A stretch of 64,000 nt of DNA, from positions 4,960,001-5,024,000 of the forward strand of contig NZ_AP022591.1 of NCBI RefSeq assembly GCF_010731795.1. Direction: 5' to 3'. Positions 1 through 9,280 of this stretch are shown here, one piece after another. The stretch is from Mycolicibacterium celeriflavum (GTDB lineage Bacteria > Actinomycetota > Actinomycetes > Mycobacteriales > Mycobacteriaceae). Under the pieces are notes generated by a model. That model was given only the letters and a program-made list of their open reading frames with translations. It did no database searches and had not been told where the DNA came from. A program made the translations under genes and the position numbers. The stretch's first letter is position 1. Every line of letters begins with the position of its first letter.

Positions 1-2
1 CG

Positions 3-875
3 GTCGTCAAACACGGCTCCGACGAACTCAAGGCCGCGACGCTGCCGCGTATCGTCAACGGCGACCTGCACGTCTGCTTCGGCGTCACCGAACCCGGTGC
101 GGGACTGGATACTTCGCGGATCACCACGTTCGCCAAACGGGAGGGGGGCCACTACCGCGTCAACGGCCGCAAGGTGTGGATCTCCAAAGCGCTGGAGTCG
201 GAGAAGATCCTGCTGCTCACGCGGACCACGCCCTTCGACGAGGTCAGCAAGAAGACCGACGGTATGACGTTGTTCCTCACCGACCTCGACCGCGACCACG
301 TCGACATCCGGCCGATCAAGAAGATGGGCCGCAACGCCGTCAGCTCCAACGAGGTGTTCATCGACGACCTGATGGTCCCGGTGGGTGACCGTGTCGGCGA
401 AGAAGGCAAGGGCTTCAAATACATCCTCGACGGGCTGAACCCCGAGCGGATGTTGATCGCCGCCGAAGCGCTGGGCATCGGGCGGGTCGCGCTCGAGAAG
501 GCGGTCAAGTACGGCAATGAGCGGCACGTGTTCAACCGGCCGATCGGCATGAACCAGGGCCTGCAGTTCCCGCTCGCCGACTCGTTGGCCCGACTGGACG
601 CCGCCGAGTTGGTGCTCCGCAAGGCCACCTGGCTCTACGACAACGGCAAACCCTGTGGGCGGGAGGCGAACACCGCGAAATACCTGTGCGCCGACGCCGG
701 CTTCGGTGCCGCCGACCGCGCACTGCAGTTGCACGGCGGCATGGGGTATTCGGAGGAATATCACGTGTCGCGATACTTCCGCGAGTCCCGGCTGATGAAG
801 ATCGCACCGGTGAGCCAGGAGATGATCCTGAACTTCCTGGGCGAGCACGTCCTGGGCCTTCCGCGGAGCTATTGA
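3..875 (+). CDS. Acyl-CoA dehydrogenase, 5'-truncated by window edge
   Basis: The reading frame is open from base 3 and gives about 290 residues of an FAD-dependent acyl-CoA dehydrogenase; the N-terminal helical domain lies outside the window. The first visible part holds the family signature FGVTEPGAGLD. The C-terminal part has LQLHGGMGYSEEYHVSRYFRES. Where many family members carry the catalytic Glu in a Y-E-G-T-S motif, this one reads KIAPVSQEM, so the base is probably elsewhere, as in subfamilies that use a different helix. It is the first visible gene of a plus-strand beta-oxidation-like operon; the next start is 35 bases downstream. The expected role is alpha,beta-desaturation of an acyl-CoA of unknown chain type. 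Confidence 0.9.
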   Translation, partial: VVKHGSDELKAATLPRIVNGDLHVCFGVTEPGAGLDTSRITTFAKREGGHYRVNGRKVWISKALESEKILLLTRTTPFDEVSKKTDGMTLFLTDLDRDHVDIRPIKKMGRNAVSSNEVFIDDLMVPVGDRVGEEGKGFKYILDGLNPERMLIAAEALGIGRVALEKAVKYGNERHVFNRPIGMNQGLQFPLADSLARLDAAELVLRKATWLYDNGKPCGREANTAKYLCADAGFGAADRALQLHGGMGYSEEYHVSRYFRESRLMKIAPVSQEMILNFLGEHVLGLPRSY

Positions 876-909
876 CAAGACCGCCAATGACGATGGAGAG
901 CACCACCGA

Positions 910-1668
910 ATGAGCAACTACTTCGATCTGACCGGCCGTTCGGCGCTGGTGACCGGCGCTGCCGGCGGCATCGGCTCCGCCGTGGCGCAGGCGCTGGCCG
1001 ACGCGGGCGCGGCCGTGCTCGTCACCGACGTGGACAAGGACGCCGCCGCCGCTGTCGCCGAACGGATCTCGGGAAGCGGTAAGCGCGCGGAAGCCGCGGT
1101 CCTCGACGTGTCGGACCGCGAGTCCGCCGACGCCGCCGCTGCGCAAGCCGCTGCGCTGGCCGACGGCAAGCTGCACATCGTGATCAACAACGCCGGCGTC
1201 ACCAAGCCGGCGATGTTCGAGAAGACGACGCAAGAGGCCTTCCGCCTGCTGTTCGACATCCACGTGATGGGTGCCTTCAACGTCACCCAGGCGGCGCTGC
1301 CGCACATTCCGACCGACGGCACCGGGCGCATCGTCAACGTCACGTCCGCCGCGGGTCTCACCGGCACCCTCGGTCAGGTCAACTACTCGGCGGCCAAGGC
1401 GGGCATCATCGGGTTCACCAAATCGCTTGCGCGAGAGCTCGCGACGAAGAGCATCATGGTCAACGCGCTGGCTCCGCTGGCGGCCACGCCGATGACCGAG
1501 ACCATCCGGACGAACGAGAAGTTCGCGGCGAACATGATGAACCGCATCCCGATGAAGCGGTGGGCCGAACCTTCGGAGGTCGCGGGAGCATTCGTGTTCA
1601 TGGCGTCCGATGCGGCGTCCTACATCACCGGGCAGGTGCTGCCGGTCGACGGCGGCATGGTCATGTGA
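910..1668 (+). CDS. SDR-family oxidoreductase (FabG-like)
   Basis: This 252-residue classical short-chain dehydrogenase has the nucleotide loop TGAAGGIG at 15-22, NNAG at 93-96, catalytic Ser about 146 and the YxxxK pair Tyr159/Lys163. Asp40 at the end of the second strand suggests a preference for NAD over NADP. The C-terminus GQVLPVDGGMVM is typical of the family. Its stop overlaps the GTG start of the following CoA-transferase, so translation is probably coupled. Within a beta-oxidation-like operon it most likely oxidises a hydroxyacyl-CoA or a ring alcohol. The substrate is not determinable from sequence. Confidence 0.9.
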   Translation: MSNYFDLTGRSALVTGAAGGIGSAVAQALADAGAAVLVTDVDKDAAAAVAERISGSGKRAEAAVLDVSDRESADAAAAQAAALADGKLHIVINNAGVTKPAMFEKTTQEAFRLLFDIHVMGAFNVTQAALPHIPTDGTGRIVNVTSAAGLTGTLGQVNYSAAKAGIIGFTKSLARELATKSIMVNALAPLAATPMTETIRTNEKFAANMMNRIPMKRWAEPSEVAGAFVFMASDAASYITGQVLPVDGGMVM

Positions 1669-2876
1669 CCGGGCCGCTGAGCGGTGTCACCGTCGTCGCG
1701 ATGGAGCAGGCCGTCGCCGCGCCGATGTGCACCCGTGTGCTCGCCGACTTCGGCGCCCGCGTCATCAAGATCGAGAATCCCAACGGTGGCGACTTCGCCC
1801 GTGACTACGACGATGTGGTCAACGGGCCCGGGGGCCTGGCGGCGCATTTTGTCTGGTGCAACCGCGGCAAGGAGTCGGTGACCTTGAACACCAAGGCGCC
1901 CGAGGGGATGGAGCTACTGCACCGGCTGCTGGACCGGGCGGATGCGTTCGTGTCCAACCTGGCGCCCGGCGCCACCGCCCGCCTGGGTTTGGCGCCCGCA
2001 GACCTGGCGGTGCGGCACCCCAACGTGATCCCGGTCGAAATCGACGGCTACGGCCCGGGCGGGCCGATCTCCCACAAACGCGCGTATGACCTTCTGGTGC
2101 AGGCGGAATCGGGCTCGTGCGCCGTTACCGGATATCCGGGCATGCCCGCCAAGCCGGGGCCGGCGATGGCCGACTTCACTACCGGCCTGTACGCGGCCAC
2201 CTCGATTCTGGCGTTGCTGATCGGCCGCAACAACAGCAACACCGAGACGGCACCGTCGGTGGCGCTGAGCCTGTTCGACGTGATGACCGACGTGATGGGC
2301 TATCAGTTGACCTACACGCAGCACTCGGGGATCGACCAGGAGCCTCTGGGGGTCGGCTCACCCGCCGTCGCGCCCTACGGCGCATTTCCGACGCGCGATG
2401 GGCAGACCGTGGTGCTCGGCACGACCAACGACAGGGAATGGCAGCGGGTCGCACGCGAGATCATCGACCGCCCCGACCTCGCCGACGATCCGCGCTTCGC
2501 CACAAACCCGGGCCGTTGCGCACATCGCGGGATCCTCGACGAGGCCATCGGGAATTGGTGCGCACAACACGATCTCGCCGAAATCCAGAAGATCGCCGAC
2601 GACGCCGGCATCGGCAACTCGCGTTACAACGTGCCCAGCGAGGTGGTCGCGCATCCGCAGTTGACAGCGCGGGACCGCTGGCGCACGGTCGACACTCCGA
2701 GGGGCGAGATCCGGGCACTGCGCCCGCCACCGGTGATCAGCGGATTCGAACAGCCGATGGGTGCGGTGCCGGGGCTGGGGCAGCACACCGATGCCGTGTT
2801 GAGCGAACTGGGGCTCACCGCAGACGATCTCGAGCGGCTACGCGCCGAGGGCGTGATCGGACCGGCCTACTCGTGA
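1665..2876 (+). CDS. Class III CoA-transferase (CaiB/BaiF family)
   Basis: The product is 403 residues. The GTG start at 1665 overlaps the SDR stop, and a longer upstream reading of the frame is SDR shadow. The N-terminus (TGPLSGVTVVAMEQAVAAPMCTR) and the segment AYDLLVQAESG match the CaiB/BaiF family, and Asp142 in that segment is the expected CoA-thioester-forming residue. Such enzymes move CoA between acids or act as racemase-like relatives. Position between an SDR and an enoyl-CoA hydratase suggests that it activates a carboxylic acid intermediate without ATP. Length is normal for the family. Confidence 0.9.
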   Translation: MTGPLSGVTVVAMEQAVAAPMCTRVLADFGARVIKIENPNGGDFARDYDDVVNGPGGLAAHFVWCNRGKESVTLNTKAPEGMELLHRLLDRADAFVSNLAPGATARLGLAPADLAVRHPNVIPVEIDGYGPGGPISHKRAYDLLVQAESGSCAVTGYPGMPAKPGPAMADFTTGLYAATSILALLIGRNNSNTETAPSVALSLFDVMTDVMGYQLTYTQHSGIDQEPLGVGSPAVAPYGAFPTRDGQTVVLGTTNDREWQRVAREIIDRPDLADDPRFATNPGRCAHRGILDEAIGNWCAQHDLAEIQKIADDAGIGNSRYNVPSEVVAHPQLTARDRWRTVDTPRGEIRALRPPPVISGFEQPMGAVPGLGQHTDAVLSELGLTADDLERLRAEGVIGPAYS

Positions 2877-3667
2877 CCGAGCAAGTGTTGTTGACGTCCG
2901 ACCGCGAGGGCGTCCGCACCCTGACGCTGAACCGGCCGGAACGCAAGAACGCGATCAACGCGCAATTGTGGGAGGAGTTGGCCGAGGCGCTGCGCGCGGC
3001 CGCCCGTGACACCGAACTCCGCGCGGTGGTGATCACCGGTGCGGGCGGGGCATTCTGCTCGGGCGCCGACATCGGCACCGGAGAGGACATTCACCCCCGT
3101 CACAAGCTGCGCAGGCTCACCGATGTCGCGCTCGCTCTGCACGAGCTGACCGTTCCCACAATCGCCAGGGTGACCGGCGTGGCCGTCGGCGCAGGCTGGA
3201 ACCTCGCGCTCGGGTGCGACTTCGTCGTTGCCACCCCGGAATCGCGGTTCTGCCAGATCTTCTCGAAGCGCGGGTTGTCGGTCGATCTGGGCGGATCCTG
3301 GCTGCTACCCAAGCTCGTCGGTCTGCAACAGGCCAAGCGGTTGGTGCTGCTGGCCGACATGATCGACGCCGAGGAAGCGCGGAGCCTGGGACTGGTCACC
3401 TGGGTCAAGTCCGCCGACGAGATCGACCGCTTCGTAACGGATCTGGCCTCGCGGTTGGCGGCCGGTCCGCCGGTCGCGCTCGCGCAGAGCAAGGCGCTGC
3501 TCAACGACGGGGCCAACGCGACGCTGCGTGAGGCGCTGGCCAACGAAGCCCGCGCGCAACCGGGCAACTTCGCCACGGCAGACTCGTCAGAGGCGTACGC
3601 GGCGTTCGCCGAGAAACGTGAGGCCACCTTCACCGGGCGGTGGGCAATGTCCAGATCGGAGAAATGA
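2873..3667 (+). CDS. Enoyl-CoA hydratase/isomerase family protein
   Basis: This is a 264-residue crotonase-fold protein starting at GTG 2873, overlapping the previous stop. The oxyanion-hole segments are AFCSGADI and GVAVGAGWNLAL. The segment after the second oxyanion helix reads GLSVDLGGSWLLPKLVG. The Asp there resembles the acid of PaaG-type isomerases more than the Glu pair of true hydratases, so isomerisation of a double bond is as likely as hydration. Gene order with a thiolase directly downstream supports a role in a beta-oxidation sequence. Confidence 0.88.
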   Translation: MTEQVLLTSDREGVRTLTLNRPERKNAINAQLWEELAEALRAAARDTELRAVVITGAGGAFCSGADIGTGEDIHPRHKLRRLTDVALALHELTVPTIARVTGVAVGAGWNLALGCDFVVATPESRFCQIFSKRGLSVDLGGSWLLPKLVGLQQAKRLVLLADMIDAEEARSLGLVTWVKSADEIDRFVTDLASRLAAGPPVALAQSKALLNDGANATLREALANEARAQPGNFATADSSEAYAAFAEKREATFTGRWAMSRSEK

Positions 3668-3669
3668 CA

Positions 3670-4815
3670 ATGCGTGAGACCGTGATCGTCGAGGCCGTGC
3701 GCACCCCCGTGGGTAAGCGCAACGGCGGGCTGTCGGATATACACGCCGCGGACCTGTCCGCGATCGTGCTCAACGCGCTCGTCGAGCGCGCGGGTATCGA
3801 TCCCGACATCGTCGACGACGTCGTCTGGGGCTGCGTGTCGCAGGTCGGGGACCAGTCCAGCAACATCGGGCGATACTCGGTGCTGGCCGCGGGCTGGCCC
3901 GAGTCGATTCCCGGTACCACGGTCAACCGGGCATGCGGTTCGAGTCAGCAAGCGCTGGACTTCGCGGTGCAGGCGGTGATGTCCGGCCAGCAGGACGTCG
4001 TCGTCGCCGGCGGCGTCGAGGTGATGAGCCGGGTACCGCTCGGGGCGGCCAGGGCGACCGGAACGCCGTACGGCCCGAAAGTGCTTGACCGGTACAAGGG
4101 TTTCGCGTTCAACCAGGGCATCTCGGCCGAACTCATCGCTGAGAAGTGGGGCTTCTCGCGAACCCGGCTTGACGAGTATTCCGTGCGCTCGCACGAGTTG
4201 GCCGCAGCCGCGCAGGACAGCGGCGCGTTCGAGAAGCAGCTCATGCCCGTGTTCACCGACGCCGAGCCCGTGGTCGCCGACGAAGGGGTGCGGCGGGGAA
4301 GCACCGTCGAGAAGCTCGCGGGACTCAAGCCCGCGTTCAAGGACGACGGCGTCATCCATGCGGGGAACTCGTCACAGATCTCCGACGGTGCCGCGGCGCT
4401 ACTGGTGATGGCGGCCGACAACGCAGTGGCGCTGGGGCTGAGCCCGATCGCGCGTTACCGCGCCGGCGCGGTAACCGGCGCTGACCCGGTGCTGATGCTG
4501 ACCGGCCCGATCCCCGCGACAGAGAAGGTTCTGCACAAGTCCGGCGTGACCCTCGACGAGGTGGGCGTATTCGAGGTCAACGAGGCGTTCGCGCCGGTGC
4601 CGCTGGCGTGGCTCGCCGAAACGGGCGCCGATGAAAGCAAACTCAACCCGCTGGGCGGCGCGATCGCCCTCGGGCATCCGCTCGGCGCGTCCGGCGCGGT
4701 GCTGATGACTCGGATGCTGAACCACATGCGCGACAACGGCATTCGGTTCGGCCTCCAGACAATGTGCGAGGGCGGCGGAACCGCCAACGCCACTCTGGTG
4801 GAACTCATCGCCTGA
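3670..4815 (+). CDS. Acetyl-CoA acyltransferase (thiolase)
   Basis: This is a 381-residue thiolase with all catalytic parts: Cys89 in NRACGSSQQ, NEAF at 304-307, His336 in GGAIALGHPLGASG and Cys366 in MCEGGGTAN. ATG 3670 is chosen because the GGAGA at 3658-3662 is correctly spaced for it. The in-frame ATG at 3664 overlaps the previous stop but would sit too close to that site. The enzyme should cleave a 3-oxoacyl-CoA with free CoA, the last step of the pathway encoded by this operon. Confidence 0.93.
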   Translation: MRETVIVEAVRTPVGKRNGGLSDIHAADLSAIVLNALVERAGIDPDIVDDVVWGCVSQVGDQSSNIGRYSVLAAGWPESIPGTTVNRACGSSQQALDFAVQAVMSGQQDVVVAGGVEVMSRVPLGAARATGTPYGPKVLDRYKGFAFNQGISAELIAEKWGFSRTRLDEYSVRSHELAAAAQDSGAFEKQLMPVFTDAEPVVADEGVRRGSTVEKLAGLKPAFKDDGVIHAGNSSQISDGAAALLVMAADNAVALGLSPIARYRAGAVTGADPVLMLTGPIPATEKVLHKSGVTLDEVGVFEVNEAFAPVPLAWLAETGADESKLNPLGGAIALGHPLGASGAVLMTRMLNHMRDNGIRFGLQTMCEGGGTANATLVELIA

Positions 4816-4824
4816 GAGGAATCC

Positions 4825-5973
4825 GTGCAAAGAAACCTGTTCACCGAAGACCACGAGGCCTTCCGCGAACTCGCCCGCGACTTCGTCGAAAAGGAGGTGG
4901 TTCCGCACTATCCCGAGTGGGAGAAGGGCGGACGCATGCCTCGCGAGGTCTTCAAGCAGATGGGATCGCTGGGCATGCTCGGCATGGCCATCCCCGAGGA
5001 GTACGGCGGAGCCGGCGCCGATGACTATCGCTACAACGTCGTGCTGCAGGAGGAGGCGGCCCGCGCGTTGGTCACCCTGTCGACGGTGCGCACGCAGCTC
5101 GAGGTGATCCTGCCCTATTTCCTGCACTACGCGAACGACGAGCAGCGCAAACGCTGGTTCCCCGGCTTGGCGTCGGGTGAGTTGTTGACCGCCGTCGCGA
5201 TGACCGAACCGGGCACCGGGTCCGATTTGGCCGGGATGCGGACCACCGCGGTGCGCGACGGTGAGGACTGGATCCTCAACGGCGCCAAGACGTTCATCAC
5301 CGGCGGCATGCAGGCCGATCTGGTGATCGTGGTGGCACGCACCTCGACCGATCCGGACAACCGGCGCAAAGGGCTCACCCTGTTCGTCGTCGAGGACGGC
5401 ATGGCGGGCTTCACGCGGGGCCGCGAACTGGAGAAGATGGGCTGCAAGGTCCAAGACACCGCGGAACTGTCCTTCGTCGACGTGCGGGTGCCCGCGGCCA
5501 ACGTGCTGGGGGAGGAAGGCGAGGCGTTCGGCTACCTCGGTCACAACCTGCCCCAGGAGCGGCTCACCGTCGCGGTGGGATCCGTCGCGCAGGCTCGCTC
5601 GGCGATCGCCGCGGCGATCGACTACACCAAGAACCGCAAAGCATTCGGCACGCCGGTGGCGTCGTTCCAGAACACGAAATTCGAACTGGCGGCCTGTTCG
5701 ACCGAGGTGGAGGCCGCGCAGGCCATGCTGGACCGCGCGGTGAGCCTGCACGTCGACGGCGAGTTGTCGGCGCCCGACGCGGCGCGGGTGAAGCTGTTCT
5801 GCACCGAGATGCAGCAGCGCGTGGTGGATCGTTGCCTGCAGTTGTTCGGCGGCTACGGCTACATGATGGAGTATCCGATCGCCCGGCTGTACACCGACGC
5901 GCGGGTGGCCCGCATCTACGCAGGCACCAGCGAGGTGATGAAGGTGATCATCGCCAAATCGCTCGGGTTATAG
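4825..5973 (+). CDS. Acyl-CoA dehydrogenase
   Basis: This full-length 382-residue acyl-CoA dehydrogenase starts at GTG 4825 behind a clear GAGAGGA site at 4814-4820. It has the AMTEPGTGSDLAGM signature in the middle domain and the C-terminal LQLFGGYGYMMEYPIARLYTDARVARIYAGTSEVMK. The YAGTSE motif carries Ala where medium-chain enzymes have the catalytic Glu. Isovaleryl-type and some long-chain enzymes share that pattern and use a Glu in helix G. It closes the operon, with nine bases between the thiolase stop and this start. Confidence 0.93.
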   Translation: MQRNLFTEDHEAFRELARDFVEKEVVPHYPEWEKGGRMPREVFKQMGSLGMLGMAIPEEYGGAGADDYRYNVVLQEEAARALVTLSTVRTQLEVILPYFLHYANDEQRKRWFPGLASGELLTAVAMTEPGTGSDLAGMRTTAVRDGEDWILNGAKTFITGGMQADLVIVVARTSTDPDNRRKGLTLFVVEDGMAGFTRGRELEKMGCKVQDTAELSFVDVRVPAANVLGEEGEAFGYLGHNLPQERLTVAVGSVAQARSAIAAAIDYTKNRKAFGTPVASFQNTKFELAACSTEVEAAQAMLDRAVSLHVDGELSAPDAARVKLFCTEMQQRVVDRCLQLFGGYGYMMEYPIARLYTDARVARIYAGTSEVMKVIIAKSLGL

Positions 5974-6092
5974 GCGGGTTTCGGTGCGCTGCTGATCGCC
6001 GGCCGATTGTTTCCGCGCCGGAATCCACCGCTGACCTGCGATGTGACGCCGACCTGAACATAATTTCGCTGAGATGCTTGTCACAGCCGGGA

Positions 6093-6120
6093 AACCTACC
6101 TACTGTGTGTTCACTAGGTT
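6093..6120. promoter_or_regulatory. Inverted repeat upstream of TetR gene, candidate operator
   Basis: AACCTA at 6093-6098 and TAGGTT at 6115-6120 form a perfect 6-bp inverted repeat with a 16-base spacer, 20 bases before the TetR GTG start. Autoregulation by the adjacent TetR protein is the simplest reading. There is no second copy in this window, so the evidence is positional only. Confidence 0.35.
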
Positions 6121-6139
6121 GGTTGAACGAAGGGGTCAG

Positions 6140-6757
6140 GTGTCCGCCACGGAGTCGGTGAGGCCATATGCCACGCTCCTCGCCAAGGGCGAGGACCGCA
6201 GGCAGCGCATCCTTTCGGTGGCCGAACGTCTGCTCGCGCGCAACGGATGGCGCAACACGTCGCTGGCGCAGATCGCCAAGGAGGCCGGCGTGACGCCGGC
6301 CGGCCTGCTGCACCACTTCGAGTCCAAGGAACAACTGCTCAACGCGGTGCTCGACGCCCGCGACGCCGACGACGCGATCCATGCCGACTACCGCTCCGGC
6401 GACCTGGTCACCGAACTGGGCCGGGTGCCCGAACGGTTCGATCGCGCACCCGAGTTGGTCGGCACGTTCACCGTGCTGCTGGTGGAGAACATCGCGCCCG
6501 ATGCACCGCTGCACGACCGGCTGGTCAAGCGCTACAGCGATGCCGTGGACATCATCGTCGCGATCATCCAGCGCGGCCAGGAAAGCGGGAAGTACCGCAC
6601 AGACGTCGACGCGGCAGCCAAGGCCGTGGAAATACTCGCGTTCATCTATGGAATGGAGACCCTATGGTTGCTCGACCCCTCAATTCAGTTGGCGGAGGTG
6701 TTCAAGGGGTACGCCGAGTCGCTGGGGCGCGAGTTGGCGCCACGGAACTCGACATGA
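6140..6757 (+). CDS. TetR-family transcriptional regulator
   Basis: This 205-residue regulator starts at GTG 6140, chosen for the AAGGGG site at 6130-6135; a longer reading from 6074 lacks family similarity at its start. The N-terminal helix-turn-helix reads RILSVAERLLARNGWRNTSLAQIAKEAGVTPAGLLHHF in overlapping pieces. The C-terminal ligand domain is diverged. It lies 167 bases after the acyl-CoA dehydrogenase of the first operon on the same strand, and its stop overlaps the start of the next gene. It may control that operon or its own unit; no operator shared with other promoters was found. Confidence 0.9.
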   Translation: MSATESVRPYATLLAKGEDRRQRILSVAERLLARNGWRNTSLAQIAKEAGVTPAGLLHHFESKEQLLNAVLDARDADDAIHADYRSGDLVTELGRVPERFDRAPELVGTFTVLLVENIAPDAPLHDRLVKRYSDAVDIIVAIIQRGQESGKYRTDVDAAAKAVEILAFIYGMETLWLLDPSIQLAEVFKGYAESLGRELAPRNST

Positions 6758-7257
6758 GGTACCGCCTGGATGTCGTCGCACAAACCGTCTCGGACGCGGT
6801 GAGGTACGCGGGCGGCTGGATCTACGACCGGGTGATGGCCGGGTGGGATGTCACGGTTCTGGTCGGCGGCGACGAGGACGCGCGCCCGCTGACGATCCTG
6901 GGCGCCAGGACGCTGGATCTGGAATCGGTGCTGCAAGACTGGCAGGACCGGCCGCATCCCCAGACGATCGCGGTGGCCGCCGAGATGTTCGAGCGTGATC
7001 CGCGCGTGCTCGCCCACGTGCGCACCGCGCTGGACCAGGGCGCCACCGAGGTGACGCTGTGGGGCGAGCGGTTGCCCGCCGAACTCGACAGCAGCGTTGA
7101 CTCCGTCGAGCATCACCTGAGCGCGGCGGCACGGGCTTTCAAGGTCAAAGCGCTTGCTGCGGCACAGGATTCGGCGGCTGGCGGTGTCGGCTCCTGTGAG
7201 ACGTTCCGCTGCGGGATGATGGCCTCGGTCGCCGCGGATCTGGTGCCCGCCAGCTAG
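6754..7257 (+). CDS. Conserved hypothetical protein coupled to TetR
   Basis: The 167-residue product is not recognised. ATG 6754 overlaps the TetR stop in an ATGA arrangement, so the two are almost certainly cotranslated. The protein is soluble in appearance, begins MRYRLDVVAQTVSDAVRYAGGWIYDRVMAGW and has a Ser/Ala-rich C-terminal half with two cysteines (SCETFRC). It has no signal peptide, membrane segment or known motif. A shadow reading in the same frame extends far upstream inside TetR and is discarded. Confidence 0.7.
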   Translation: MRYRLDVVAQTVSDAVRYAGGWIYDRVMAGWDVTVLVGGDEDARPLTILGARTLDLESVLQDWQDRPHPQTIAVAAEMFERDPRVLAHVRTALDQGATEVTLWGERLPAELDSSVDSVEHHLSAAARAFKVKALAAAQDSAAGGVGSCETFRCGMMASVAADLVPAS

Positions 7258-7262
7258 CCGGC

Positions 7263-8228
7263 TCAGGCGAGGTCGATGACCACCTTGCCGACGGCGCGTC
7301 CGTCGGCGATGTGTCGCAGCGCCTCGACCGTCTGCTCGAGCGGATAGACCGCGCCGATATGCGGGCGGACGCGGCCGCTGACCAGATGTTCGCGTAACTC
7401 CGATTCATTGCGGGCGAACTCGTCGGGCGGTACGTCGTGGAACTGAAACCCCAATACCTGCACGCCCTTCATCAACACCAGGTTCAGCGGGATGCGGGGA
7501 ATGACGCCGGAAGCGAACCCCACCGTGACGAATCGTCCGCCACGGCGCAGCGACCGCAGTGCGGGCTCGGAAAGCTCACCGCCCACCGGGTCGACGACGG
7601 CGTGCGCGCCGTCGGGCAGGGCGGCGCGTAGCGCGTCTCGTAAGTTGGCGGTGCGGTGGTTGACAACGTGGCGGGCACCGTAACGTGCAGCGGCTGCCAA
7701 CTTTTCGTCCGTGGATGCGACGGCGGTGACCGAGGCGCCGAGCGCGACGCCGAGTTGCACGGCGGCCAACCCGACGCCGCCGCCCGCACCGAGCAGGATC
7801 AACTCGTCGCCGCGCTGGATCCGCGCCATCGAGCGCAGCGTGTGGTACGCGGTGCGATGCGCCACCCCGAACGCGGCCGCGGTCCGGTCGTCGACGCTGT
7901 CGGGAATGCGCGCGAGGCCCGCGGCCGGTACGGCGACCTCCTCGGCGAACGCGCCGCACAGGACGGTGCCGCTGACCCGGTCGCCGACGGCGAATTGATC
8001 GGCGTTGTCACCCAGTTCGACGATCTCACCGGCGAACTCGCTGCCCGGGACGAACGGGAGCGGCACGCTGATCTGGTACTCGTCGCCGATCAGCAGCACG
8101 TCGGGGAAGTTCACCGCGGCGGCACGCACGCGCACCCGTGCCCGTCCTGTGCCGACCGCCGGTGACGGCTCATCCTGGATCTTCACGACGTCCGGCGGCC
8201 CGTACCGCGGGCAGACCGCGGCCCTCAC
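7263..8228 (-). CDS. Quinone oxidoreductase-like NADPH-dependent reductase (MDR family)
   Basis: This 321-residue medium-chain reductase of the zinc-free quinone-oxidoreductase type starts at GTG 8228, overlapping the stop of the phosphotransferase gene. It has the GroES-like N-terminal part (AAVNFPDVLLIGDEY, FVPGSEFAGEIVELG) and a Rossmann loop GAGGGVGLAAVQ. The zinc-binding cysteines of alcohol dehydrogenases are absent. It is the last gene of a TetR, acyl-CoA dehydrogenase, phosphotransferase, reductase operon. Enoyl or quinone reduction is likely. Confidence 0.9.
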   Translation of the reverse strand: MRAAVCPRYGPPDVVKIQDEPSPAVGTGRARVRVRAAAVNFPDVLLIGDEYQISVPLPFVPGSEFAGEIVELGDNADQFAVGDRVSGTVLCGAFAEEVAVPAAGLARIPDSVDDRTAAAFGVAHRTAYHTLRSMARIQRGDELILLGAGGGVGLAAVQLGVALGASVTAVASTDEKLAAAARYGARHVVNHRTANLRDALRAALPDGAHAVVDPVGGELSEPALRSLRRGGRFVTVGFASGVIPRIPLNLVLMKGVQVLGFQFHDVPPDEFARNESELREHLVSGRVRPHIGAVYPLEQTVEALRHIADGRAVGKVVIDLA

Positions 8229-9280
8229 CGGTAGTCGCTGGATTCGGCGAGATCGGCCGCCGAGCGCATCAACTCGACGATGATCGGCCCGTAGGCCAGC
8301 AGCTTTTCGTTGTCGCCGGCACGCTGAAAACCCTGCTCCAGCACGATCGCGAGCTTCCACTTGGCCAGCACCAGGTAGTAGTCGAGGTCGTCGACCTGGC
8401 GACCGGACACCTTCGCGTAGTGGTCGACAACCTCTGCGCGCGACGGCATTCCGTGCATGTCGACGTAACTCATCTCCGACTTCGTCGGGGCGGCGGTGTC
8501 CTCACCCGTTTGTGCTCCTCGCGTGCGCGAAGGCCAGCTCTGCACCATCCATCCGAGGTCGAGCTTGGGGTCGCCGACGGTGCCCATCTCCCAGTCGACG
8601 ATCGCGGCGAGTTGTGCCGGCGCGCCGTGCCGGTACATCACGTTCGCGAACTGGTAGTCGCCGTGCATCAGCCCGGGGACGAAGTCCAGCGGCCGACGCG
8701 CGCGCAACCATTCCGTCGCAACATCGAGGCCGTCGATCTCGCGGCCCTTGATGCGCTCGAAAAACGTGGTCCACCGGTCCACTTGGCGTTCGTGAAAGCC
8801 GTCCGGACGGCCGAGATCGTGCAAGCTCCTGGCTTTCCAGTCGACTTGGGAGAGCAGCGCGATGCCCTCGGCGAGTTGGTAGGACAGCCCGGCACGCGCC
8901 TCGAGGTCGGAGTCGAACGGCTCCGGCCACCGCCGATCCTCGAGCTCCATCGGCGACCAGCCGTCGACGAAACCCATCAGGTAGAACGGTCGGCCCAGCA
9001 CACCGGCGTCCGGACACACCGCGACGGCCTGGGTGTGCGGGACGTCGGTGCCGTCGAGTGCTTCGATGATGCGCCATTCGCGGAGGATGCCCTTGTCCCG
9101 ATCCGGGGGCGCTTCTGGCGGAGGCATTCTCAACACGCAGCGGTGCTCGCCACGGCGCAGCTCGTAGATGACGTTCTGCGTGCCGCCCGACAGGAACCGC
9201 GTCTGAAGGGGTTCTCCCTTTCCGGGCAGAGCGGCTTCGTCCATCCAATCGGCAAGGCGGACAACGTCGATATCGCTCAC
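8225..9280 (-). CDS. Phosphotransferase family protein (APH/ACAD10-11 type)
   Basis: This 351-residue aminoglycoside-phosphotransferase-fold protein starts at GTG 9280, overlapping the acyl-CoA dehydrogenase stop. Visible kinase motifs are HGDYQFANVMY (catalytic loop) and IVDWEMGTVGDPKLDLGW (metal-binding Asp). Proteins of this type are commonly encoded beside acyl-CoA dehydrogenases. In animal ACAD10/11 the two domains are fused and act on 4-hydroxyacyl-CoAs by phosphorylation and elimination. The direct operon coupling to an acyl-CoA dehydrogenase fits that role, as inference. No resistance role is suggested. Confidence 0.88.
   Translation of the reverse strand: MSDIDVVRLADWMDEAALPGKGEPLQTRFLSGGTQNVIYELRRGEHRCVLRMPPPEAPPDRDKGILREWRIIEALDGTDVPHTQAVAVCPDAGVLGRPFYLMGFVDGWSPMELEDRRWPEPFDSDLEARAGLSYQLAEGIALLSQVDWKARSLHDLGRPDGFHERQVDRWTTFFERIKGREIDGLDVATEWLRARRPLDFVPGLMHGDYQFANVMYRHGAPAQLAAIVDWEMGTVGDPKLDLGWMVQSWPSRTRGAQTGEDTAAPTKSEMSYVDMHGMPSRAEVVDHYAKVSGRQVDDLDYYLVLAKWKLAIVLEQGFQRAGDNEKLLAYGPIIVELMRSAADLAESSDYR

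Noticed and set aside
3100..4359. A 419-codon open frame opposite the enoyl-CoA hydratase and thiolase genes
   Set aside because: It runs antisense across two well-supported genes and shows no family pattern.
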